A stretch of DNA of 64,000 bases from Benincasa hispida (Eukaryota; Streptophyta; Magnoliopsida; Cucurbitales; Cucurbitaceae): the NCBI RefSeq assembly GCF_009727055.1, contig NC_052359.1:22229764-22293763 (forward strand), in the 5' to 3' direction. The notes below the pieces were generated by a model. The model was not told where the DNA came from. It did not search any database and saw only the letters and a list, made by a program, of their open reading frames with translations. The translations under genes were made by a program, and so were the position numbers. Positions 11,655 to 22,723 of this stretch are shown one piece after another; the first letter of the stretch is position 1; every line of letters starts with the position of its first letter.

Positions 11655-13560
11655 ATCTCGCACTTGTCCTAAAGCGAGTGGGGTGTACATTACAACAAGT
11701 ATAAAACAATAAACTAGTGCAGTAATGCCCAGTACAAAAAACTCCCACTTGCCTTAGTCCAGCCACGAGCGGTCCCATAGACCTCCATCATGGAGTTGAT
11801 GATGCACCCCTGCTTAGTGTTTTGCTATACTACAGCTCCTCTGTTAAGAGTGAAAACTGACCCTGAAGTGGATTTTCGAGAATCCTTATTAGTCTGAATG
11901 TTAAAGTATCCAATAAGGATCAAATCCTTAGTTCCATACACGAGAATGTAGTCCCTCATTCTTCAAAGATACTTGAGGATATTCTTGAATGCAGTCCAGT
12001 GACCTTGTCTTGGATTAGACTAATATCTATTGACTATCCCCACAGTGTAGCAGATGACTGGTCTAGTACAGAGCATCGCATACATCAAACTGTCAATGAC
12101 AGATGCATAGGGGACCTGTCTCATCTCCTCAAGATTACCATTCAGAAAGGCAGTCTTGACGTTCATTTGCCATATCTCATAATCATAATAAGCGACAATG
12201 GACAGGAGGGTGTGGATAGACTTCAACATGGCAACAGGTGAGACAGTTTCCTCATAGTTGACTCCCTCCACTTGGATATAACCCTCTGCCATAAGTCTAG
12301 CCTTGAAGGTTTGCACCTTCCCATCAGCACCTCATTTCCTCTTGTAGATCCATTTGCAACCTATAGGTTTTACCCCATCAGGTTGTCTAAGAGATCCTAT
12401 ACTAGTTGAGTACGTCGACTCCATCTCGAGATCCATGGCTTTGACCTATTCATCCCAGTCAACATCCTCCATTACCTTCTAATAAGACAACGAATCCTCA
12501 ATCTCGCCATCAGCTACCATAGCCAGAATTTTAGTAAAACCCATATAGCAAACAGGTGGGTTCGCAACCCTCCCACTATGTCGAGGTTCCCTCAACTCTT
12601 GAGGTGGAACTGGCCTACCAGATAAACTACCATCAACAACTCTTGCTGATGGAGTAGGCACTTCAATAACTCTTGTTGAAGTTTCAGTAGTTTCGTTTTA
12701 AAGTTCACGCAACACAATCTTACTACGTGAATTGTGCTCCCTCATATGATCCTTCTCAAGGAAGGTAGCATTCGTAGATACAAAGGCTCTGTTTTCCATA
12801 GGATCATAAAAGTAACCCCCTCTTGTACCTTTGGGGTAGCCTACAAAGAGGCACAACCTCGATCGTGGTTCCAATTTCTTTGGATTAGCCTGAAGCACAT
12901 ATGTTGGGCAACCCTATATGCGGAAATGACGCAAACTACCTTTACGCTCGTTCTGCAACGTCAAAGGTGTTCTCACAACACTCTGGGAAGGAACACAATT
13001 GAGAATATACACTATAGTCTTCACTGCAAAACACCTAAATGAGTCTGGTAAGGAAGCGTAACTCATCATCGACCAAACCATGTCGAACAAGGTTCTGTTT
13101 CTCTTCTCCGCTACATCATTATGCTGAGGTGTACCTGACGGCAAAGATTCGCCACACCATTAAAAAATTTTCCTCTTAAGTCGCTTAGAGAGTTCATTCT
13201 TCACCCAATCTCTCAATCCTATTGAAAATTGATGTGCCATAATCGAAGGTTCCCAAGTTTGGGGCATTTTCCTTTAGAGAAATCTTTTGTGGTTTTATTT
13301 TTTGAGTTTACGTTAGTTTTAAACATTCTCTATGTTATGGAGGGAACTCATTACTTAACGGCCTTAGCACATAAACAAGTTTATTTTCCAGATGCTGAAC
13401 AGATTTTCAACTCCATTCTTTATTGAATGAACCCACTTTAATTCAAATGAAAATTAAGAGTTATTAATTACACTGTATCGACACTTTACAGAAAGAAATA
13501 AGTTCCTCTTTAACTCAGAAACCTATATAAACATCATTTAGATGATAAACTTCTTCTGTT
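11655..13560 (-). pseudogene. Copia B pol remnant: pre-integrase, integrase 3' part, RT N-terminus, RNase H
   Basis: Read on the minus strand, 13560-13150 holds a decayed GAG-pre-integrase domain (HLRLGH-like stretch), 13144-12900 the C-terminal integrase core (GTPQHNDVAEKRNRTL at the catalytic Glu region), 12898-12479 the linker to reverse transcriptase (PRHSGRVANPPVCYMG), and 12470-12124 the RT N-terminal part (VKTAFLNGNLEE). RT then jumps directly to the RNase H-proximal VPYASVIDSLMYAML, so the palm with the YVDD motif is missing at about 12124. RNase H is also shortened near 11800. At 13142 a block of integrase is missing; a matching block is found displaced at 14377-14735. Many stops; not functional. 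Family: plant Ty1-copia polyprotein. Confidence 0.8.
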
Positions 13561-13569
13561 TAAAGTCAA

Positions 13570-14351
13570 CTGGATCCCTCCCCTTACCACAGCGGAGGAC
13601 GACGTTGCCCGGTCCTACTCGGCATCGTCATCTCACTGGCCTCCAACTGTCTCCAGGATCTAATCCCCTGAAAAGAAGAACAAACATGATTAGTGGCTCT
13701 GGAAGTAAATAATCCAGGGCAGAATTCATCATTTCTCCACTTAAATAAGTTTCCAACACTAATAAAGTCATATTATACCTTGATCCAGCGAGGACAATCC
13801 TCTTTCCAGTTGCCCTTCTTTGGTTTATAATGGGAAACCACTTTCCTTTGTTACATGGGCGTGGTCGCCTACCTTGTTGGGAGATAGGCTTGTGGGGTTA
13901 GTAGGTTGCTAACCCTTCCCCTGACCACCCTTTCTTCTTCTTCCACTTTGGAAGTGTATAAGTAGAAGTTTTGAAAAAACTCGTTCTGAGTCGAACTTTT
14001 ATGGAACTTTCTTTTGATGACAAAGCGAAAAATTACCTCACCAACCTTCTTCTCCTTACCTTTTCAGCAAGGATTGAAATGTTCTACCAACTCGTTGAGG
14101 AGAGTTGTAAGGGTAGTCCACTTTTGTTCAGATCGCATTACTTGACAAAGTGAAGGAAGTTTATCCGGCAACGAAGTGTAGGATTATGCTCAACCTGGCT
14201 GTCCCTCATCTCGATGTTGTGGACCCATTTATCTCCACCAAACATTGAAGTGGACCATCATGTTTAAGCACATTGTTCACGGAAATAAAAGAGGCTTGCC
14301 TTCCTCCATTTTGAAAGTTTGATGATGCATTTGAGAGCTTCATGCTCGAGT
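13570..14351 (-). pseudogene. Copia B gag C-terminus and protease remnant
   Basis: On the minus strand 14351-13960 encodes decayed gag: a HEALKC stretch, MVHFNV, and LTTLLNELVEHF, the order seen in the gag of copia G and D. At about 13750-13690 lies TSRATNHVCSSFQ, a mutated copia protease active-site stretch (family form DSGATNHVCSS), so the catalytic Asp and the Gly are lost. Frameshifts separate the pieces. The right edge is the scaffold gap at 14352-14376, so the true upstream junction is unknown. Confidence 0.7.
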
Positions 14352-14376
14352 NNNNNNNNNNNNNNNNNNNNNNNNN
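14352..14376. other. 25-base scaffold gap
   Basis: A run of 25 Ns between gag C-terminal sequence on the left and a displaced integrase fragment on the right. Order and orientation across it are not proven by sequence. Confidence 1.
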
Positions 14377-14735
14377 CTGAGAGTTTGTGGGGGAAACGTT
14401 CCATGTTTCATCATATTGTATTCCGGAATCAAAATACTTCCACCCCGATCGATCAAAGTATTTTAATCCATCCTATCAAATGTATATTTATATTCAGCCT
14501 TGAACTCTCTGGAACTTTTTCAAAGGATTTTGGACTTCCGTTGCATATTATATATGCTATATCGGAGTAATCATCAGTTAAAAGATTGAATGAAATACTC
14601 ATAGCCTTTCCCTGGCTCGCAACATCATCGGGGCCACAAAGTCAGGAATTACATATGACTCTAAAGCCTTTGGCTCTAATATTCCAGTAAAAGGTCTTTT
14701 AGTAATTCTTGTCTTCGGGCCACACCTGTAATAAA
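14377..14735 (-). pseudogene. Displaced copia B integrase fragment
   Basis: The minus strand reads ITKRPFTG at the left of the domain, then GYEYFI and DDYS (first catalytic Asp region) and ends in a decayed equivalent of the stretch just before GTPQ. This is exactly the part missing at about 13142 in the main pol. Here it sits between the two halves of gag, next to the gap. Either the element was rearranged or the scaffold is misjoined. Confidence 0.65.
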
Positions 14736-15099
14736 TATATAAGAATCCTCTTAACTTCATTTAGGAAGTTCGAGCTGTCCAGACGGTTGTCCGAACATCC
14801 CCCCACAGGGACTCCATGATCTCATATGCTGAGACCATAGGCTCATGCTTCTTGGCTAAAATGTCGTTAAGACTGGTCAAGATGTAAGCTTGGACCTTCT
14901 CGTTTGCCTGTGTCCAATGCTCATAAGCCTCCCATACGTTTCAAGTGGCGTTTTGAGGTGGAATAGGAGGACACTCCTTCGTAAGGATGAATTGTAAATC
15001 ATCGATGATTAAAATGTTTATGATCGCGTGCTTCCAGCTAGCGTAGTTTTCACCAGTCAGTTTGTCGGCACTTAATAGAGCTAATGTAGCTGTAGCCAT
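14736..15099 (-). pseudogene. Copia B gag N-terminus
   Basis: The start codon at 15099 opens MATATLALLSADKLTGENY, the usual copia gag opening (a short hydrophobic start, then L-x-G-E/D-N-Y-x-x-W). It continues through LQFILTKECPPIP, where a stop occurs at 14941; similarity goes on past the stop as AYEHWTQANEKVQAYIL and KHEPMVSAYEIMESL. An upstream in-frame ATG at 15294 would add about 65 unrelated residues, so 15099 is preferred by comparison with copia D and G. The family is the plant copia gag polyprotein (DUF4219/UBN2 type), a capsid protein that packages element RNA. The frame stops mid-domain. Confidence 0.75.
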
Positions 15100-17480
15100 A
15101 ATTACATTGCTGAAAAACAAACTTAATGAGTCTATGCAATACCACATTTTAACATCAATTTTAGTTTTAGCAAAATAGTTTCCAAGTACCCTAAGTGAAA
15201 AGACTTCTATTTTACAATGATGCCCCAGCGAGGCAGGACAAACGTCACCGGTGGGGTGATTAGATGCCCCTTCACTGGGATAAGACACTCTCAACCATTA
15301 GGCAGAAACAACCATTGTAACTAACCTTAACAATCACCATTTTTTGGTTTATAACTGTTAACCTTTAACAATTCCGCATAAGTGTAACCTCTCATTGTCA
15401 ACCCTAGAGTTCCGCCTTAATGCACCATCGTAGGAAAAAAGCAGATTAGGACAAGAAACTAAAGCAACCTTATCCTATACAGAAGATTAGATAAAGAGTC
15501 GTGCAAAACTATCATCCTATAGGGGGACACTCCTAGGGTGCCTCAAGGCGATGCACAGAAACGTTATCCAACCTAATGAGAGAGACCATGGGATATGTTG
15601 TCGCATGTCCCGCTCCTACTTACTATGAACATTCTCTCCATTCATCTTGATATTGACCTACCCAAACACCATTCTTTAGGGGGACACTCACAGGGTGCCA
15701 CGAGGTCGATGATAGATCTCACGGTGTGAACATAAATGGAGAAACACGAAGAGGTTTAAATGAAGTATCATATACCTCAAGTACCTCCCACTGAATTTCT
15801 ACTTAGGGGTTCATTAACTTAGACCATCCAGCTACTGATTTTATCTAAGTCAGTTTAATTTGCTCAAAATCAACTATTCTCTTTGAAATTAAACAAGTTC
15901 AAGCAGTCCCATTAAACTCTTTAACAAACTCTCCTCAAATTTGCATGCATGCATCAAATCTATCTAATTCACCTTTCCAGGTAGGTTCCCAGGTAGGGAT
16001 GTTCCGTTTCCGTCAGCTTAAGTACCTCAACCTAGACACAACCCGGCTTAGACAAAAGGTCCCTTATAGATAGATTTGCTACACTTTTAATCTTTTATTA
16101 GTCAATTTAATCCTATTAAACTGATTAAAAGATTAAACCTTAGATTACTAATCTCATTATAACCATAATCTTAGGTCTATGTCCACCAAGTTTTAAAACT
16201 CTTTTAAAACCATGATTCAAGCCTAAGTTCACGTGCATGTATTTCTTACAGATTTTAGTTCCAATTTCCCTTATAACACTTATAAAAGAAACAACCAAAA
16301 CCCATTCACATTGCCATGCACAACTAGGTATTTATAGCTCTTATAAATTTAACCTATGTGTCATGCTTCATGCAATGTCCATTCGTTACTATATATAACT
16401 TTTATATACTTGGTAATGAACTAAGCAAACATGCTTCCATACACCCTTATACTATTACACTTATAATATAAAGATGATGCATGTCTATGCTTAATGCATG
16501 CATAAATATAACTCTTATATTATATGATGCATGAGCATGCTCTTATATAATTTAAGTCATACAAACTACTATATCATAACACTTATAATATAGAGATGAT
16601 GCATGACCAATGCATAAACTAAGGTGGGATTTCAACTATATGGCATACCATATGACATATAATCAAACATACATCCCATGTACATTCACCAAAGACTAAT
16701 GGACCGGGATGATAAGCCTCAAAACTGGAAATAAAATTCTATCTATTACATAGAATCATCGAGGAAACCGGTTTACAGGCGAACCGGGTCTTGAACCGCC
16801 TGGGTGAAGCCTCCCTGATTGTTTAGTAAACTGGCCGAGTATCCATGATCATTTAGCTACGATCGAGTACCATTTACAATGCGATGAAACATGAGGGTGC
16901 AACTCCGATCGTTGGTAACACACAAACATTAAACGCACAGAGTCTAAACGATCGTTTACGACGGACGGCTGTTGGTATGTTAAGCCAATCGTCTAGATTG
17001 ATCATAGAATAAGTGCTTAAGTAACATTTACTCTACGATTGTTGTAGTCAGTGACTTAAGCGATGAAGCTTGCCTGAGCTACACGATCGTTAATGCGCAC
17101 GTGTCTACCTTGCTGCGAGTATCTCATACTCAACGATTGCTTATCCTATCGTTGACATGACATGACAAACGCTTGGTTGTCTTTCATCCTCGAAGTACAG
17201 TGCAAACTCCTTGCCTTGAAGCTTTCATCACGAGTGACTCATAAAAACTCAAACACTTTGAATTTACAGACTCGATAGCAAGTTAATTATGTCCAAAAAC
17301 ACAGGGGCCCTTACAATTAACTTTGAATGTAAAAGAATTAAATAACCAGAGGCCTCATCCTAGAAAACTCCATTAATCCACACCCATAAACTATTTAACA
17401 TTTAAACAGAATGTAGACATGCTTCACCACCAAGAATGTAAATGATTTTCTATACATTCAATGGATTTGGAATATTAGAA
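15100..17480 (-). other. Leader of copia B
   Basis: Untranslated region between PBS and gag on the minus strand. It holds two copies of the repeated leader module (hairpins at about 15536-15553 and 15693-15710), the conserved block whose plus-strand form in copia A is GGGGGTACTTAAGTTGACGG (near 15985-16025 here), an AT-rich middle (16080-16700) and ACGATCG-type words at 16850-17160. Confidence 0.7.
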
Positions 17481-17497
17481 CCTGGTTCTGATACCAA
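17481..17497 (-). promoter_or_regulatory. Primer-binding site of copia B (initiator tRNA-Met)
   Basis: Minus-strand TTGGTATCAGAACCAGG, complementary to the 3' end of plant initiator tRNA-Met, lies one base inside the LTR end at 17499. It marks 17499 as the inner end of the 5' LTR and proves the minus orientation. Confidence 0.85.
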
Positions 17498-17498
17498 T

Positions 17499-17869
17499 TG
17501 AAGAACTTCTTATAAAAAAGGACCTATGAGTGGAAGCAAGACCATTCCAAATTCATTGTGATAGAAAAACAAGATTCACTAAACATACATAAAAGTTATA
17601 CATCACAGAATAAATTACGGCATGCTTTCAACAAATTGAATACAAAGAGAACGAGAGACATTACCTTTGAGAACTTTTTTCTCTCTTTATCTCTCGCTCT
17701 CGTCAAGAACAACCCCTCTCGCTGTCTTTGCAATGCCAAGCCAATCGTCTACCGAATCTAGCTATCGCTCAGCCAACGAAAATGGTCTTCTCCAAGAACA
17801 GGCAATAACTTGGACACCACCACTCAGTGACCTTGGTATTCTCAGAGTGAGAATCTAGGAGGTGTGGGC
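17499..17869 (-). repeat. 5' LTR of copia B, cut by copia A
   Basis: Matches the left part of the 3' LTR (9544-9912) including the serine-protease-like shadow frame at 17660-17860. It stops exactly where copia A begins with TGTTGGG at 17870; the remainder is not found in the window. Confidence 0.75.
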
Positions 17870-19741
17870 TGTTGGGTTTTATGTCCTAAAAATTCACAGT
17901 TTGTAAAATGATAAACATTTTCTATTATCAATATACTTTTTATTGATCTAATAAATTATATGAAAGTCTAAATCCAATAAACTAAGACCCATGACTATTG
18001 TATGAGTACTTGAACTTTATGTGGATACATAAGAGTGGATCGGGTTCGAGTAAATAGTTAAAATGATCTATGGTACATGAATGAGGTCGGGTACCTTATT
18101 CTGGTAACACCATTGGATGCAACCTACTCTGTAGTTGTTACAAAGAATTGTAAAGTGCTACATACGATGTGATCATAATTCGTACATGTTATGACATGAG
18201 GGGTGGAGGCATCCTATGCAATGAAGTTGCATAAGATCAGGACCAAGAAATAAGTCACTCTTACTTTATAACGCTGTTTACTGTTTAAGACTGACTATTT
18301 CAACTAGATGACCTAGGTAACTCGATCTTAATCCTGAGCTAACTATGAACTCCTGTTTATTCGGGATTGCCTTTAGATTTGCATAGTTGAGGGTTGGCTC
18401 AACAACGTCGGCTCAATAAGACTCCCATTTCAGGGGTAAGATCGGATAGATAGCTGGGGACATAGGGTATAAGAAGGAGTTCACACCTACCCGATTTAGG
18501 GATAGGAGAAAGGTTGTTCTCTCAAGTACTGAATCCAGGTCTTGAACAAGGGGCTTCACCCTCTCACTGGGCTGAGAGAGTTTGGTTTGGTGATTGGATC
18601 ACAAACCAGTTGTTCATTAGAAGATCAGTAGGGACTTGAGGAATAAGACGTAATCTTGGGGGTAAAATAGATATTTGACCCAGTTATTATTACAAACAAC
18701 ATGTGAAAGGTTGACGTGCTGATTATGGTTAAATCATGTGGACATAATATATCTACAGTGAGGGGAGTGCAACTATGGGCTTTAGTGAAATGACCCATTA
18801 GTTAACGAATGAAGACTAATCTGATCTAATGAGTTTAGCCAATTAATCTCGGATCATTGGAGCCCATGATCTGTAGGTCCACGAGGTCCCCATATAGCTC
18901 GTAACGGACTAGTTCTAGAATAGCGTGATAAGTTAATTTGAAACGTTCAACTTAGAATTAAGGGAATTAGTAATTATATGAGATATAATTATGTTTAATT
19001 TTAGAATTAAACGGAATAGGAGAATTTATATATTTAAATATGATTTAAATATATAAAGATGGATATGTGTTAAAATTAATTTAATATTTGATATTAAATT
19101 ATTAAGTTTTATTTAATAATTAATTTATGAAATTAATTAATTTTTCATTTTAAAAATCAAATAGATTTTTTAAATCAAAATTTGTTTTTTAGATAAAATT
19201 GAAAAATTGGAAAACTAAAACACTTAAATGGAAAAATGGTTTTTTCCATTATCCATCTTTGAACTAGCTCACACGTGAAACAATATATTTGCCTTGTCTT
19301 CTCAAAGCTGAGAAGAGCTGCATGAGCTGCAACTCATGCAGCTCTTCTCTTTTCATGTTGATCTGCAATATAATGAAGAGATTGGAGTGAAAATCGGGCA
19401 TGCAATCTACAGAATTTTGAGAGAAAATTTGGTTTGAAGAAAAGTTCTTCAACCAAGGTTGCTGCAGTGAGCTTTTCTCCTTCATTCCTTGATTCAAGCT
19501 TGTTTTGAGTCTCACAACTCAATCTAGAGCATCAAGAGAATAGTGAGGAAGATCTTGGGGTGGTCTACAACATGATATGGAGAAGATTGCAGCTGGAGAA
19601 GGAGCTTTAAAGAAGTTCTACAAGAGGTATGTCTTGAAACCCATTTTTTCTGCAAAAGCATGCTTTATATTTTGCCAAAATTAGTAAATTTTAATGCTTA
19701 GATGATCCTTAAGCTTCCGCTGCAATTGATACAATCTTACA
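17870..19741 (+). repeat. 5' LTR of copia A
   Basis: Starts TGTTGGGTTTTATGTCCTAA and ends CAATCTTACA directly before the PBS. Length 1872 bp. Homologous to the minus-strand copia C LTR (32531-36456) and the copia D LTR start (51473); the three share GATCTGTAGGTCC-type and CGAGTTGACCTAGG-type blocks. It differs in its first 20 bases from the B family (TTGATGCCC start). Confidence 0.85.
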
Positions 19742-19742
19742 A

Positions 19743-19758
19743 TTGGTATTAGAGCATC
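19743..19758 (+). promoter_or_regulatory. Primer-binding site of copia A
   Basis: TTGGTATTAGAGCATC, one mismatch in the core from the initiator tRNA-Met complement TGGTATCAGAGC, one base after the LTR end. Confidence 0.8.
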
Positions 19759-22723
19759 AAATAAGCATTCAATTTGGTTTAATTTTGGTTCGGTGGATGT
19801 TTTATATGAGAAATATGAAACTGATGCACTGATATGGTTTTCTGAATTTTGACTATTTAAATCTCTTTAATTCCTCATTTAAATTGGTAATTGGCTCTTG
19901 CTTGATGAGCTTTAATGTGTTCCTAAGAGTCTGTAATTTATTTGGAGTCATTAGAGTAGAAATTAAGCTGTAAATTGAAGAAGCAAGCAAAGAGGCTAAG
20001 TTGCAATTTGAGAAAAATTAGCCTATGTTCTTATCGTCGTTGTGGTTCCAGTATCTAAACAATCGTCTAGCTCCAGATGCTACACGATGTGAAGAAAAGC
20101 TAGACGATCGTATAGCAATGGATGCTGATCGCTGTGATGTTGAACGCTAGACAATCGTGTACCTGCGGGAGCTAAACGATGCGTTCAATTTGCTATACGA
20201 TAACATTAATCGATCGTTTAGCTTTGGCATGGGAACTAAACGATACTTTGAATTTACTATACGATGGTACTATACGCTCATTTAGCAACGATGCGCACTA
20301 AGCGATGCGATGAAGTGCTACGCGATAGTGTTGGGCGATCGTTTAGATGCAGAGCTAAGCGATCGTGTAAACGAAGTGTTGAAGTTTCTATGTGATGAAA
20401 CTAAAAAAATTGCTTACCTACGATGTTGAATGACACGATAATGTTCTATACGATGGAGCTAAGTGATCGTTTAGCTACACGACGAATACTGAACGATGAC
20501 ATGCAGCGCTAGACGATGGTGTTAAGCGATCGTTTGGTTCTATACGATAGAACTAAGCGATAGTTATGAAGAGCTATACGATAGCCCTGAGCGATCGCTT
20601 ATTACGATCGTTTATCTTTGATCGGGAGCTAAACGATGCGTTGAATTGCTATGCGATAACACTACGCGATCATTTACCTCTATGTAGGAGCTAAGCGATG
20701 CATTGAGGTTCTATGCGATAACACTATGCGATCGCATACCTTTGTGCGACAGCTGGGCGATGTGTTGAATGCTATGCGATGGCATTAAACGATCGTTTAC
20801 CTTTTTCGTGTGCTAAACGATCAAGAATTTATTAAACGATCTGGCAAAATGCAAGATGATGGTCGTCATTGCTAAACGATGAAACTTAGCGAGATGTTGA
20901 ACATGTGCAAGGGCTGCCAATTCAACCAGTTCTCTTGTGGTCTGGTCTAGTTCAGCTTCGAATGGTTCTTGGCTGGTCTGGTTCAGACTTGGCTGGTCCG
21001 GTCCAAATGATTCGGGTCCGGTTCAAGCTACTTGAGTTTGTTTTGGAGCGGTTCGAGCGGTCTGGGAGCTATTCGAAAGCTATTTTGTAATAGTTAGGCT
21101 TTCGTTTGCTTGTTTTTTTTTTGCCAAAACTAAAACCATATCAGTTTGTGTTTAATTATTTATGCATTTGATGTATGTTATAATTAAATAAATCTTGTAT
21201 ATGCATATAATATGCCATTTAGATTTAAAATCCCATCATAGGAAGCATGTAACATGCATTTAAAGTATGTTATAATTGTTATAATATATAGTATGCATGT
21301 TAGGGTTTCTTGTATTTAATGTAAATGTTATATTAAATTTGAATGCCTTATGTATGTTATGGATGAATAACATGTCTAAAGTTTTATAAGTTGTTATAAA
21401 ATTGGGTTAGACATTTAAAATCCATAAACAACAGTTGCATGCTCACGTAGGTTGACCACCTGTTTTAATTGTTAAAACTTATAAAACCTAGGTTACAAAC
21501 TCAACCTATATATAATCCTGTCTAAGGCTGGGGGTACTTAAGTTGACGGGTTACGGAACACCTCCTACCTGGGATTTATGGCCGAATAATTGAGCGTTAG
21601 TAATCGGTTTTATGAGCATACGTGAGTGATGTGAGGTAGTAAAATGGTTTATCACCTAGACATCCTAGGTTAAAGTCCAATTATAAGAGTTATACTTGGA
21701 TAAACCACATAGACTTAAGGTTGTTTTATTAGCCGAAAAGAACCTAAGTATAAATCTACCCAAAATAGAACACTTCAGTGGCAGTTTAATAACTTCCATA
21801 TGATAGAGTTATTAGAAAACTTCGGTGGGAGATTAATAACATATACGATACGTTATTTTTAGCTCTCACGTCTCTGAGAGTTAACAATCTAGATTTAAGC
21901 GGTACTTCGTGTCACCCTGGGAGTGACCTCCCTTCGGAAAGTATTTTTAGCTTAAATCTAGATTACAGTGAATAAGAGGAAGTTGTTCAAATATAAGCCT
22001 ATTATATGATAAATAGATTTCAACTACCACGTCTCCACATAGTTTACACCATGAGATTCATATGATGCTTCGTGTCACCCTGGGAATGACCTCCCTTCGG
22101 AGAGTGTTTTGTATGAGTCAATATCAAGGTAAACGGAGGAAGTAGTTCATACTAAGTAGGTGAAGGATATGTGTCAATATATCCTACGGTCTCTTCCATT
22201 AGTCTGAACCGTGAGATTCCTGTTGCGCCTGTTGGTTTGGTTTAGGCGGCCCTTTGCTAGTAGTTTAGCGATGGCTATCCCCTCGGAGGGTTCTAACATA
22301 GGATTTGGAACAACACAAGCTTCAGTAAAATGAATAGGGTCTTATAGTTCCATTTTGGATGTTGTCTTCTATTTCAGAGGCAAATTCATACCGTCCTATA
22401 GGATATGAAAATGGTGGGTCACACTTATAAGAATTACTAAGTTGTCAGTAAAGATCTTGGCCAAAAACGATAATCAAATGACTATAGGAATAAGAGTTAT
22501 TTCGGAGATAGTAGAAATAAGAGTTATTCTGGGAATAGTGTTTGGTCAAAATTATTTGTTTTAGTGAAGGAGTATCTGACTGCCCCTCGGTAGCATATAT
22601 TCTGACTCACTAAAATATCGTTGTAAATAAATAATGGTTATAGGTACATTATTGCTTTTGCTAAAATTTGATTTTGGATTTAGTTACAATTTGCTAATTA
22701 GAATTTGTTTGAATTTTATTAGC
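19759..22723 (+). other. Leader of copia A
   Basis: About 3 kb without a long frame. It holds the ACGATCGTTTA array (20040-20890), a GGTC/TGGTCTGG-rich stretch (20930-21080), a long AT-rich section with GCATG words, the conserved block GGGGGTACTTAAGTTGACGG (21529-21548), two repeats of the stem-loop module (hairpins 21911-21927 and 22074-22090), and a CCCCTCGG block (22578-22590) before the first ATG. Confidence 0.7.
20040..20890. repeat. Palindromic ACGAT(CGTTTA) tandem array in the copia A leader
   Basis: Short words such as GCTAAACGATG, CGATCGTTTAGC, CTATACGATAACA and CTAAGCGATG are repeated for about 850 bp with irregular 20-60 bp spacing; a higher-order unit of about 85-130 bp (CGTTGAATTGCTATGCGATA ... 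CGATCGTTTACC) is visible from 20620 on. The full word CTAAACGATCGTTTAG is a perfect palindrome. Confidence 0.85.

Larger units (their letters stand above)
9544..17869 (-). mobile_element. Copia B: minus-strand Ty1-copia element, rearranged
   Basis: Both LTR ends, PBS, leader, gag, protease, integrase, reverse transcriptase and RNase H remnants are present on the minus strand. Reading 5' to 3' on that strand: 5' LTR (17499-17869, cut by copia A), PBS (17481-17497), leader (15100-17480), gag N-terminus (14736-15099), a displaced integrase piece (14377-14735), a 25-N gap, gag C-terminus and protease (13570-14351), the rest of pol (11655-13569) and the 3' LTR (9544-11654). Stops, frameshifts and internal deletions make it non-functional. 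It is the host of the copia A insertion. Confidence 0.85.

Noticed and set aside
17558..17858. Two serine-rich plus-strand frames, also seen at 9643-9870
   Set aside because: They recur because both are the same part of the copia B LTRs, read antisense to the element.
20905..21090. Plus-strand frame rich in SGSDLAGP-type residues
   Set aside because: Low-complexity TGGTCTGGTTCAG repeats in the copia A leader; no initiation context or family.
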